A DNA stretch of 59,538 nucleotides. It comes from an uncultured Oscillospiraceae bacterium (GTDB taxonomy: Bacteria; Bacillota; Clostridia; Oscillospirales; Oscillospiraceae). Shown here in pieces: positions 1 to 7,733 of the stretch. The first letter of the stretch is position 1, and the number at the start of each line of letters is the position of its first letter. Made by a program: the position numbers and the translations under genes. The stretch covers positions 1 to 59,538 of the forward strand of contig CALWYB010000009.1 in NCBI GenBank assembly GCA_944385665.1, read 5' to 3'. The notes below the pieces were generated by a model that saw nothing but the letters and a program-made list of their open reading frames with translations, ran no database searches and had not been told where the DNA came from.

Positions 1-81
1 GCGGCTTGATTTTGTGTTGCCTTTTTCGCTGCTCCCAAAACCTGAAATTTCTACTTGACTTTTGTTAGCAGGTCTTTTCTT

Positions 82-2427
82 TCAAGAAAAGGAGGGGCGG
101 GAGGTGATGCGGACCACCATGGCGGTGCGGTCGTCGGTGGCCTGCTGGGGGCTGTTGGCGATGAGGTCCCGGGCCAGCTCCTTGGGGCTGTCGCCCTTAA
201 ATTGCAGGAACCGGTCCCGCAGCCACTGGTCATCCTGAGGACTGGCCACCCCGTCGCTGATCATCAGCACGCTGTCCCCGGGTGAAAGGTGAATGGGGGT
301 GCGGTCGGGGACGGCGGCGCTGCCCTGCTCCAGCCCCGCTGGGAGGGAGGCGGCGGTGATGCGCCGCACCGCGTCCCCCTTCTTGACATAGGTAGGAGCG
401 GCCCCCAGCTTGAAGATGACCCCATCCCCGGTGAACAGATCCAGCTGAAGCAGGTCCACCGTGGTAAATCCTCCCGTCTCCTCCCCACGGAGGGCCAGGG
501 CGGAGTTGAGGGTGGTGAGGGCGTGCTCCGTGTCCACCCCTGCCTGCAAAAACTGCTCCAGCAGACGCAGGGCCAGGCTGCTCTCCCGGTTGGCTGCCAG
601 ACCGCTGCCCATGCCGTCGCAGAGCAGCACATAGAGTGTGCCGTCCTCCCGCTTGAAGTAGGTGCCGCCGTCGCCGCTGACCGTCTCCCCGTCCTTTTTT
701 CGGGCGGCTACCCCGGCCACCGCCATGAGGGGCTCCTGCTGAATGAGGAGCAGCCGCTCGTCCTCCTGCTCCTCTATACGAAGCGGTACCCCCAGCAGCT
801 GAATGAGGGAGCCCAGGTGCTGGGGCTGGGCCAGCAGAGGGGCGGCGGGGCCTGTCACCTCCAGGCGCAGAAGACCCCGCCCATCCCGGAAGGCGCTGCC
901 CCGGCTCTGGTCATCCAGCAGGGCCAGGCGGCCCTGGAGCTTGCGCTGGGTCACCGGGTCGGCCATGAGCTCCTCTCCCAGCTGGGCGGCGGCCTGCTCC
1001 AGCACGTTGGAGAGCTGGGCGTACTGGCGGCACACCGCCCAGCGGCTCTCCTGAATACGGCTGTTGTACTGGCGGCGGTAGAGCAGGGCGGTGAGCTCCC
1101 GGTTCACCGCCGCCAAAAACTCGGGAAAGTGGATGCAGCGGCTGGCAAAGTGGTCGGGGAAGTCCCCCGGCTCCCCCTGACCCCGCTCCACCATGGCCGC
1201 CGTGGCGTCGTTGAGGGCGTTGAAGGTGGTCACGTAGCCCCGCTCCCAGCACTGGCTGCGCAGGGAGCAGGTGCGGCACACCTGACAGGCCGCCCGGTCA
1301 AAGACGGTGGCCACGTCGTTGTCGTTCCGGGGCGGACGAAAGGAGGAGCGCATGGTCTCGTAGAGGGTGCGGAAGGCGTGGGCGGTGTCCTCCAGGCGGC
1401 GACGGGTGCGCTGCTGGGCGGCCTGGTCGGGGTCGGCGGGTGCGGCAGGGGTGAGCCACCGCCCCAGCTTTTTTAGGGGGGCCTGGGGCAGCAGGAGAAA
1501 GACCACCGACCCCAGAAAGGCCTCATATAAAATGGAGATGGGCAGTCCCTTGTCCCAGGTCCACAAAACGGAGGCCCCATTGACCAGGACGTAGGCCAGG
1601 GCGGAGCGCAGTTTTCGCCCGCCGGAAAAGACTCCCGCTGCCAACCCCGCCAACCCCAGAGCCATGGCGTACATCGGGACTCCATTGGCGGCCAGGTCCA
1701 GGGCCAGGCCCGCTGAGATGCCCAGCACCGTCCCCGCGGCGCAGCCCCCCTGCCAGGCCACCGCCAGCACCGCCGTCACCGCCAGGCACCGGCCCAGGGA
1801 GATGTCCCGGTAGAGGTCCACGGGGGCCAGGGCCAGCAGAATGGTGCAGAAGAGCACCAGCAGGCTGGCGGTGCGGGTGGGGGTGGACAGGGTGTCGGTG
1901 CGCCCGGAGCGCATGGGGGCCAGCAGCTGCCGGTAGCACCAGCCTGCCGCGGCGCACAGGATGAGCTCGGTGGCAAAGTAGATGACGTCCACCGTGCGCC
2001 AGCCCTCCTGGGAGAGGTAGACAAACCCCGTACATCCGTTGAGCAGGGCGGCCAGCAGAGGCATGGCCCAGGGGCGGCGCAGGGCCTGTACATCATAAAA
2101 GGCGAAGCTCACCGCGAAGGTGAGGATGGCCGCCGAGGCATAGCGCAGCCCGTCGGCAAAGCCCATCTGAATAAGGTACCCCCCAAAGGCGCCCAGCAGG
2201 GCGGCTGCCCCGCAGGTGCCTGAGCCCGCCGCCCCCACCAGCGCCACCCCAAAGGGTGCGTACTTTTCAAACACCGCCGCTCCCGTCAGTACCGAGGCAA
2301 GCAGAAAGTGGATGCCCGCCTCGCTCCAGCGCAGCAGCGCCGAGGCGTTGACCGATACCGGCTCCCCCTGTTTGGAGTGCCAGCGCAGTCTGTTCAGTTT
2401 GGTTTTCACCGATTCCCTGGCCGCCAT
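82..2427 (-). CDS. spoIIE: Stage II sporulation protein E (SpoIIE), PP2C-type phosphatase
   Basis: This membrane serine phosphatase dephosphorylates the anti-anti-sigma factor SpoIIAA at the polar septum, which activates sigma-F in the forespore. The product is about 781 residues. A long N-terminal block of hydrophobic segments (roughly residues 35-310) is followed by a central region with a cysteine cluster of the form CxxCxxCxxxxxC near residue 385. A C-terminal PP2C domain carries the metal-binding DGMGSG near residue 600 and later Asp motifs (DGVAS near 725, DDRTAM near 765). The start is the ATG at 2427, which has an AAAGGAGG ribosome site just upstream. An upstream in-frame Met at 2490 lacks one. 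The gene is monocistronic here. A GC-rich hairpin followed by T5 lies just before its ribosome site. Identification is firm from size and architecture. Confidence 0.95.
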   Translation of the reverse strand: MAARESVKTKLNRLRWHSKQGEPVSVNASALLRWSEAGIHFLLASVLTGAAVFEKYAPFGVALVGAAGSGTCGAAALLGAFGGYLIQMGFADGLRYASAAILTFAVSFAFYDVQALRRPWAMPLLAALLNGCTGFVYLSQEGWRTVDVIYFATELILCAAAGWCYRQLLAPMRSGRTDTLSTPTRTASLLVLFCTILLALAPVDLYRDISLGRCLAVTAVLAVAWQGGCAAGTVLGISAGLALDLAANGVPMYAMALGLAGLAAGVFSGGRKLRSALAYVLVNGASVLWTWDKGLPISILYEAFLGSVVFLLLPQAPLKKLGRWLTPAAPADPDQAAQQRTRRRLEDTAHAFRTLYETMRSSFRPPRNDNDVATVFDRAACQVCRTCSLRSQCWERGYVTTFNALNDATAAMVERGQGEPGDFPDHFASRCIHFPEFLAAVNRELTALLYRRQYNSRIQESRWAVCRQYAQLSNVLEQAAAQLGEELMADPVTQRKLQGRLALLDDQSRGSAFRDGRGLLRLEVTGPAAPLLAQPQHLGSLIQLLGVPLRIEEQEDERLLLIQQEPLMAVAGVAARKKDGETVSGDGGTYFKREDGTLYVLLCDGMGSGLAANRESSLALRLLEQFLQAGVDTEHALTTLNSALALRGEETGGFTTVDLLQLDLFTGDGVIFKLGAAPTYVKKGDAVRRITAASLPAGLEQGSAAVPDRTPIHLSPGDSVLMISDGVASPQDDQWLRDRFLQFKGDSPKELARDLIANSPQQATDDRTAMVVRITSRPSFS

Positions 2428-2449
2428 AGCCCTTCCTCCTTTGCAAAAA

Positions 2450-2464
2450 GCCCGGACGCCGGGC
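2450..2464 (-). promoter_or_regulatory. Terminator-like hairpin in the spoIIE leader
   Basis: On the minus strand a 6-bp GC stem (GCCCGG/CCGGGC with a 3-base loop) is followed at once by TTTTTGC and then by the AAAGGAGG ribosome site of spoIIE. It resembles a small intrinsic terminator placed between the putative promoter and the start codon. It could attenuate transcription or stop read-through. The function is inferred. Confidence 0.4.
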
Positions 2465-2478
2465 CGTGTGTGAGAGCC

Positions 2479-2499
2479 ATTATATTCCATATACTGGAA
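2479..2499 (-). promoter_or_regulatory. Putative spoIIE -10 box with adjacent dyad
   Basis: The minus strand reads a TATAAT hexamer (2479-2484). Immediately upstream is a 15-bp dyad with arms TTCCA and TGGAA (2485-2499). No convincing -35 box or Spo0A box (TGTCGAA) is seen at the right distance, so the promoter may be activator-dependent. The dyad is a candidate operator. Confidence 0.4.
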
Positions 2500-2554
2500 A
2501 AATCACGTCGGAAGAGGGAGGGGCGCCCCGGCGGGGCCAGCCAGCAAATTCTAC

Positions 2555-2583
2555 TTGTAATTCCAAGGAAAATAGACTACAAT
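2555..2583 (+). promoter_or_regulatory. Vegetative promoter for the Asp23/yloV pair
   Basis: TTGTAA (2555-2560), a 17-bp spacer and TACAAT (2578-2583) form a good sigma-A promoter about 55 bases before the Asp23-family start codon. Confidence 0.6.
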
Positions 2584-2637
2584 ATAGACTATATCAGTAT
2601 AAAATCCTATCCTCAGCGAAAGGAAGGTATCGGACCT

Positions 2638-2985
2638 ATGAAACTGCAAAATGAGCTGGGCGAAATCCGCATCAGCAGCGAGGTGTTTACCGCCGTCACC
2701 GGCAGCGCTGCCACCAACTGCTACGGCGTCAAGGGTATGGCGGTACGCTCCAAGACCGACGGCCTGGTCCACCTGCTCAAGCGGGAGTCCATGGCCAAGG
2801 GCGTAAAAGTATATTATAATGAGGACGGCACCGTCTCCATCGAACTGCACATCATTGTGGAAAACGGAGTGAACCTGATGGCGGTGTGCCGCTCCATCAT
2901 GAGCGAGGTGCGCTATGTGGTCAGCAAGACCACCGGCGTGGAAGTGAAATCGGTGGACGTCTGTGTGGACTCCATGCGCTTTTAA
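2638..2985 (+). CDS. Asp23/Gls24 family protein (YloU-like)
   Basis: This small Asp23/Gls24-family envelope-stress protein is 115 residues long. Members are often found next to a DhaL-domain protein and are linked to alkaline or cell-envelope stress, but the biochemical role is not settled. The sequence starts with an MKLQNELGEIRIS strand pattern and ends with the family's typical alternating beta/alpha segment. The ATG at 2638 was chosen because an AAAGGAAGG ribosome site lies just upstream. A longer in-frame reading from 2308 runs antisense to spoIIE and has no ribosome site. The next gene starts 30 bases downstream, so the pair is probably one operon, as yloU-yloV is in Bacillus. Confidence 0.85.
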   Translation: MKLQNELGEIRISSEVFTAVTGSAATNCYGVKGMAVRSKTDGLVHLLKRESMAKGVKVYYNEDGTVSIELHIIVENGVNLMAVCRSIMSEVRYVVSKTTGVEVKSVDVCVDSMRF

Positions 2986-3015
2986 GGACAGTTTGTAGAA
3001 AGGAATTTTGCCGAT

Positions 3016-4704
3016 ATGACACAAACCATTGACGCGGCGGCCTTTCAGCAGATGGTCATCCATGCAGCCGCCTCCATCAACGCTGAAAAGCAGCAGATCA
3101 ACGACCTGAACGTGTTCCCCGTGCCCGACGGCGACACCGGCACCAATATGAGCCTGACCATCGGTGCCGCGGCCACGGAACTGAAGAAGAACCAGTACCC
3201 CACCGTGGGCCTGGCGGCCAAGGCGGCCGCCTCCGCCCTGCTGCGGGGAGCCCGGGGCAACTCGGGCGTCATTTTGTCCCTGCTGTTCCGGGGTCTGGCC
3301 AAGGCCATCAAGGAGTGCGAGACCATCGACGGCCGGGATCTGGCCATCGCCCTGGACTTCGGCGTGGCCGCCGCCTACAAGGCGGTGATGAAGCCCGCCG
3401 AGGGCACCATCCTCACCGTGTCCCGTATGGCGGCCGCCCGTGCCGCCGGCGCCGCCCGGGAGGACAATTGTCTGGAGACCGTGCTGGAGGCCGCCATTGA
3501 GGAGGGCCAGACCGCATTGGACAACACCATCAACCAAAACCCGGTGCTGAAGAAGGCCGGGGTGGTAGACGCCGGAGGGAAGGGATTCCTGGTGATCCTG
3601 CAGGGAATGCTGGATGAGATCCGGGGCGTGCCCATGCCCCAGAGCGAGCAGGAGGAGAGCGCCCCCGCGGAGAAGGCTGACTTTGTGGCCATGGCCGCCG
3701 AGGACATCACCTTCGCCTTTGACACCGTGTTCATCGTGCGCAAGCACACCGAGAATGTGGATCTGGACCCCTTCCGCAAGTACCTCAACAGCATCGGCGA
3801 CAGCCTGGTGATCGGCGAGGACGACGACGCCTTCAAGGTCCACGTCCACACCAACATCCCCGGCGCCGCCCTCACCGAGGCCCAGAAGTACGGCACCCTG
3901 GAGCTGGCCAAGATCGAGAACATGCGCACCCAGGCCGACGACCTGGCCGCGGGCAAGCATGTCCAGAGTACCGACGACCTGGAGGCCGTGGAGGCCGAGC
4001 TGGAGGCGGAGTGCGACAAGGAGCCGGTGAAGGCCGCGCCCGAGAAGAAGTACGGCTATGTGGCCGTGTGTGCCGGCGCCGGTCTGGAGTCCGTGTTCAA
4101 GGACCTGGGCGTGGATGGCGTCATCTCCGGCGGCCAGACCATGAACCCCTCCACCGAGGACATTCTCCGGGAGATCGACAAGACCCCCGCCGAGATCGTC
4201 TTTGTCCTGCCCAACAACAAGAACATTATCATGGCCGCCCAGCAGTGCCAGCGGCTGTGTGAGGACAAGAAGGTGGTGGTCCTGCCCACCAAGACGGTGC
4301 CCCAGGGTATCTCCGCCATGCTGGCGGTGGACCCGGACATGGATGAGGACGCCATGACGGCGGCCATGACCGAGGCTTTTGGGCGGGTACGTACCGCGGA
4401 GATCACCTACGCCGCCCGGGATTCCGACTTCGGCGGCTTTGCCATCCAGCAGGGGGACTACCTGGCTCTGCTGGAGCACCAGCTCTTCGGCACCGACCGG
4501 GACCTGGACGCCCTGCTGGGCAAGCTGGCCCAGTCGGAGGATCTGCAGAAGGCGGAGTTCATCTCCGTGTTCTATGGGGAGGACGTGAACGAGGAGCAGG
4601 CCCAGAAGACGGCCGACCTTATCACCGCCGCCTGTCCCAACGCCGAGGTGAGCCTGCTGCCCGGCGGACAGCCTGTCTACTACTATATGATTTCCGCCGA
4701 ATAA
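3016..4704 (+). CDS. yloV: DhaL/DAK2-domain kinase-like protein (YloV/FakA type)
   Basis: The product is 562 residues, the normal size for the YloV/FakA family. FakA phosphorylates fatty acids held by a FakB (DegV) partner and feeds exogenous fatty acids into phospholipid synthesis. The N-terminal DhaL domain (about residues 1-200) contains the ATP-Mg signature, with the PVPDGDTGTNM motif near residue 35 and GARGNSG near 78. A middle DAK1-like region and a C-terminal segment (about 340-562) complete the family layout. The start ATG is preceded by GAAAGGAA. No fakB-like gene lies in the window, so the fatty-acid role is taken from the family. A hairpin terminator follows. Confidence 0.88.
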   Translation: MTQTIDAAAFQQMVIHAAASINAEKQQINDLNVFPVPDGDTGTNMSLTIGAAATELKKNQYPTVGLAAKAAASALLRGARGNSGVILSLLFRGLAKAIKECETIDGRDLAIALDFGVAAAYKAVMKPAEGTILTVSRMAAARAAGAAREDNCLETVLEAAIEEGQTALDNTINQNPVLKKAGVVDAGGKGFLVILQGMLDEIRGVPMPQSEQEESAPAEKADFVAMAAEDITFAFDTVFIVRKHTENVDLDPFRKYLNSIGDSLVIGEDDDAFKVHVHTNIPGAALTEAQKYGTLELAKIENMRTQADDLAAGKHVQSTDDLEAVEAELEAECDKEPVKAAPEKKYGYVAVCAGAGLESVFKDLGVDGVISGGQTMNPSTEDILREIDKTPAEIVFVLPNNKNIIMAAQQCQRLCEDKKVVVLPTKTVPQGISAMLAVDPDMDEDAMTAAMTEAFGRVRTAEITYAARDSDFGGFAIQQGDYLALLEHQLFGTDRDLDALLGKLAQSEDLQKAEFISVFYGEDVNEEQAQKTADLITAACPNAEVSLLPGGQPVYYYMISAE

Positions 4705-4725
4705 CACAAAATTGCATTTGTTTTC

Positions 4726-4760
4726 AGTGCCCCCGCCCAACCAGGACGGGGGCGCTGTTC
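4726..4760 (+). terminator. Intrinsic terminator after yloV
   Basis: A 10-bp stem (4726-4735 with 4747-4756, one G-T pair) made almost only of C/G is followed by a short T-containing tail. It sits 21 bases after the yloV stop codon. Confidence 0.65.
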
Positions 4761-4801
4761 TATCCGCCGGGAGAGGCGGAGAGGGAGAGAGGAGAAACTG
4801 C

Positions 4802-5983
4802 ATGAGGAGAGGGATCGCAGGGGGACTGTCCGGGGTGATGCTGGCCGGGATGCTGACCGCAGGGGCGTGGGCCGCCCCAGCCGCAAAGCCCACCGTTTCG
4901 GAGCAGCCCACCCAGGCCATGTCGTCCATCCAGAACTTTTACGATGTGCCGGAGGACGCCTACTATGCTGCCGCGGCCTACTGGGCGGTGGGGAAGGGTA
5001 TGGTCAGCGGCGCCGGGGAGCGGCTGTTTGAGCCGGACGCCCTGTGCACCAACGCCCAGGTGGTAACCATGCTGTGGCGGGGAATGGGGTCGCCGGAGCC
5101 GGTGGGGGCAAACCCCTTCTCCGACGTGCCTGCCGGTACTTACTATGAAAAGGCCGCCCTATGGGCCTACGAGGCGGGGCTGGTCTCGGGCACGGAGTTT
5201 TATGGGGAACAGCCGTGCAGCCGGGGAAGCATTGTCACCATGCTGTGGAAGCTGGCAGGCCAGCCGGCGGCCCAGGGCCAGGCCGGGGCAGACTGGAACC
5301 TGCTGCTGGTCAACGCCTGGAACGCCGTTCCCCAGAACTTCTCCGTTACACTGGCCCCCATCCAGGGGTGCCAGTACTCCATCGACGCGCGGTGTGCCGA
5401 CGCCCTCAACCAGATGCTCACCGACTGCTGGGCGGCGGGATACTCCCCGCTGGTGTGCTCCGGCTACCGCACTCAGCAGACCCAGGAGTGGCTGTTTTCC
5501 CAGGCGGTGGACAAGTGGATGGCCCGGGGGCTGTCGCGGGCGGACGCGGAGCAGACAGCGGCCCGTTCCACCGCCGTTCCCGGCACCAGCGAGCACCAGA
5601 TGGGGCTGGCGGCCGACATCATCGACATCCACTACCCGGAACTAAACGAGAAGCAGGCCACCCGGCCCACCCAGCAGTGGCTGATGGAGCACTGCTGGGA
5701 GTACGGCTTCATCCTGCGCTACCCGGAGGATAAGTCGGAGCTCACCGGCATCATCTATGAGCCCTGGCACTACCGGTACGTGGGGGTAGAGGCCGCCCAG
5801 GCCATCCGGGAACAGGGCTTGTGCCTGGAGGAGTACCTCCAGTGGCGGGCGCAGTACCAGAGCGCCGTGGCCTGGGCCTGGGAGAAGGGGGTCACCGCCA
5901 GCGCCACGGTGGAGGGGTTTGCCCCCCAGGCCACCTGCACCCGGGCTCAGCTGGTCACCTTTTTACATCACGCGCTGACCTGA
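4802..5983 (+). CDS. Secreted VanY-family D-alanyl-D-alanine carboxypeptidase with SLH repeats
   Basis: This 393-residue exported protein has a signal peptide (MRRGIAGG start, hydrophobic core, AWAAP cleavage region). Two S-layer-homology repeats follow (about residues 40-95 and 97-150, each with xFxDVP and TMLW landmarks). A VanY/peptidase M15B domain occupies about 165-345. The expected zinc-ligand motifs are present: SEHQMGLAAD (SxHxxGxAxD) and EPWHYRYVG. A third SLH-like segment (AVAWAWEKGVT to LVTFLHHAL) comes after the enzyme domain. It probably trims peptidoglycan stem peptides while bound to secondary wall polymer. The start at 4802 has a GGAGAAA ribosome site. The gene stands alone between two terminators, and no vanS/R or other van genes are near, so a housekeeping role is more likely than glycopeptide resistance. 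Confidence 0.88.
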   Translation: MRRGIAGGLSGVMLAGMLTAGAWAAPAAKPTVSEQPTQAMSSIQNFYDVPEDAYYAAAAYWAVGKGMVSGAGERLFEPDALCTNAQVVTMLWRGMGSPEPVGANPFSDVPAGTYYEKAALWAYEAGLVSGTEFYGEQPCSRGSIVTMLWKLAGQPAAQGQAGADWNLLLVNAWNAVPQNFSVTLAPIQGCQYSIDARCADALNQMLTDCWAAGYSPLVCSGYRTQQTQEWLFSQAVDKWMARGLSRADAEQTAARSTAVPGTSEHQMGLAADIIDIHYPELNEKQATRPTQQWLMEHCWEYGFILRYPEDKSELTGIIYEPWHYRYVGVEAAQAIREQGLCLEEYLQWRAQYQSAVAWAWEKGVTASATVEGFAPQATCTRAQLVTFLHHALT

Positions 5984-6004
5984 GACCAGATTGGAACCAT
6001 CCGG

Positions 6005-6041
6005 ACTCCCCCGCTGCCGCCACAGCGGGGGAGTGGTGTTT
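6005..6041 (+). terminator. Intrinsic terminator after the VanY-family gene
   Basis: A perfect 12-bp stem (6005-6016 with 6023-6034) with a 6-base loop is followed by a GGTGTTT tail. Confidence 0.75.
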
Positions 6042-6098
6042 ACCGGAAGTTTTCCATCGTGAGACGCTGAAATGGGGAAAACTTTTTGCATTTTCCTC

Positions 6099-6129
6099 TT
6101 GACTGTATACCTGGTGGATACCTTATGCT
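6099..6129 (+). promoter_or_regulatory. MerR-type promoter with 19-bp spacer and dyad operator
   Basis: TTGACT (6099-6104) and TATGCT (6124-6129) are separated by 19 bp, the over-long spacing that MerR-family activators correct by DNA distortion. The spacer holds an imperfect dyad with ends GTATaC and GgATAC. It lies 24 bases before a MerR-family start codon, which fits autoregulation. Confidence 0.75.
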
Positions 6130-6152
6130 CCAGACAGAAGGGAGGTGGCGGC

Positions 6153-7691
6153 ATGACCATCAAGGAGCTGGAGACGCGCAGCGGGCTGCCCCGCACGGCC
6201 ATCCGCTTTTATGAGCAGCAGGGGCTCATCGCCCCGGAGCGAAAGACCAACAACTACAGAGATTATTCGGAAGAGGACGCCCGGACTCTGGAGAAGGTGA
6301 AGCTGCTGCGGCAGCTGAGCTTGGACCTGGATACCATCCGGGCGCTGAAGGAGGGGAGCCTCTCTCTGGCCCAGGCCATGGAGCACCAGGCCTGTGTGCT
6401 GGAGGGGGACCAGAAGGATCTGGAGCGGTATGCCCAGGTGTGCCGGGAGCTGAGCGCGGCCCAGGCCGACTACGACTCTCTGGAGCCAGGTCCCTGGCTA
6501 GAGGAACTCTCCCAGACCCAGCTGCCCCCCACCCGGAAGGTGGACCCGGCCCAGGAGGACGGCCTGCGGGGTCCCCACCCCTGGCGGAGGTACTGGGCCC
6601 GGTGTCTGGACCTGCTGCTGATGAGCGTGGCGGCACAGATTCTGCAGTATCAGGTGCTGGGCTGGTATGTGCCGCCGGTGTGGCTGCGGGATGAGCTCCA
6701 GGACGCGGCCAACCTGGTGCTGGAGTTGCTGCTGCTGTTTGTGATGGAGCCGCTTCTGCTGTGTACCTGGGGATACACCCCGGGCAAGTGGCTGCTGGGG
6801 CTGCAGGTGCGCCGGCTGGACGGCCGGAAGCTGGCCTGGGACCAGGGGGTGGAGCGGCTGTTTTCAGTGCTGTGGTTTGGCAATGGGATGTGCATCCCCC
6901 TCTACCGGGAGTGGCGCAACTGGACGTGCTATGAGATTTGCACAGACGGGAGACCCCTGCCCTGGGAAAAGGAGAACCGCTGTATGGCGCTGCCCATCCG
7001 CCGCAGCCGCTGGGTGATCTGGGTGGTGTGCTGGGCCGCTGCGGTGGCCCTGGCGAATGGAAGTGACATATACAGCTATGTGCCCCCCTACCCCGACGCA
7101 CCGCTGACCCCCGCCCAGGTGGTGGAGAATTACAATTTCTATGAACTGCGGTTTTCCGACGTGGACAACCACGCCAGCGTCCTGAACCCGGACGGCAGCT
7201 GGAAGACCCTGCCCGCCGTCTATCAGAACCAGGACTGGGCAGCGCTGAAGGACGAGAACTTTGGGGAGTGGTCCCCCGTCACCTTTGCCACCCATCCGGA
7301 CGGGACGGTGTCCGCCATAGAGGTGGACTTCTCCCCCAAGGGAGATCCCTACGAGGACCAGATGAATGTGGGATGGGTGATGAATGAGGTCCTGTCCCCC
7401 TTGATTCTGGCGGCGGACTCCAGCGGAGAGGCCCGCAATCCGCTCCGGGTGAATGAGAGAAATCGTCAGGCCTATGGGATATGTGACCGCCTGCTGGATG
7501 TGCCGTTTCAGGGGGCGGGGGCGGAGAGCCAGGCGGAAGGCCCCGGGGGTATGATTATGACCCTGGAGGTGACAGCGTGCAGCGGCTATGAGCCGGAGCC
7601 GGATGTGGGAGATTATTCCGTCCTCATCCAGGAGGAGCCGGGAGCGGGGACCCTCTCCTTCCATATCACCCTGACCATGCCGCAGACATGA
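6153..7691 (+). CDS. MerR-family HTH fused to an RDD membrane domain and an extracytoplasmic tail
   Basis: The 512-residue protein begins with a MerR winged helix (about 1-70, with SGLPRTAIRFYEQQGLI) and a coiled-coil dimerisation helix (about 72-125). It continues into an RDD-type membrane domain (about 150-280, beginning RRYWARCLDLLLMS and with two or three hydrophobic segments). One more strong membrane helix follows near 305-325 (IWVVCWAAAVALA), then about 185 residues of presumably external domain with no recognised family. The start at 6153 has an AAGGGAGG site and sits right behind a MerR-type promoter. It looks like a membrane-tethered one-component regulator that senses an outside or membrane signal and controls itself. 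Ligand and other targets are unknown. It ends at a shared bidirectional terminator. Confidence 0.8.
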   Translation: MTIKELETRSGLPRTAIRFYEQQGLIAPERKTNNYRDYSEEDARTLEKVKLLRQLSLDLDTIRALKEGSLSLAQAMEHQACVLEGDQKDLERYAQVCRELSAAQADYDSLEPGPWLEELSQTQLPPTRKVDPAQEDGLRGPHPWRRYWARCLDLLLMSVAAQILQYQVLGWYVPPVWLRDELQDAANLVLELLLLFVMEPLLLCTWGYTPGKWLLGLQVRRLDGRKLAWDQGVERLFSVLWFGNGMCIPLYREWRNWTCYEICTDGRPLPWEKENRCMALPIRRSRWVIWVVCWAAAVALANGSDIYSYVPPYPDAPLTPAQVVENYNFYELRFSDVDNHASVLNPDGSWKTLPAVYQNQDWAALKDENFGEWSPVTFATHPDGTVSAIEVDFSPKGDPYEDQMNVGWVMNEVLSPLILAADSSGEARNPLRVNERNRQAYGICDRLLDVPFQGAGAESQAEGPGGMIMTLEVTACSGYEPEPDVGDYSVLIQEEPGAGTLSFHITLTMPQT

Positions 7692-7725
7692 AAAAACCCG
7701 CCGTCCCATGGGACGGCGGGTTTTT
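7692..7725. terminator. Bidirectional terminator between MerR-RDD and MATE genes
   Basis: A near-perfect palindrome with A5 and T5 flanks and a GC-rich stem (CCCGCCGTCCC with its complement) lies between two convergent stop codons and can serve both strands. Confidence 0.9.
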
Positions 7726-7733
7726 GGCAGAAA

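Noticed and set aside
1-81. Possible small gene or terminator after spoIIE
   Set aside because: No ribosome site with a useful frame and no clear hairpin with a T-run. The stretch is cut by the window edge.
2551-4929. A 792-codon open frame on the minus strand opposite yloV
   Set aside because: It is a by-product of the GC-rich codon pattern of yloV: repetitive Gly/His/Leu-rich product, no ribosome site, no family features, and it crosses promoters and a terminator.
4802-5983. Glycopeptide-resistance vanY
   Set aside because: No vanS/vanR/vanH/vanA/vanX genes nearby, and the SLH repeats suggest a resident wall enzyme.
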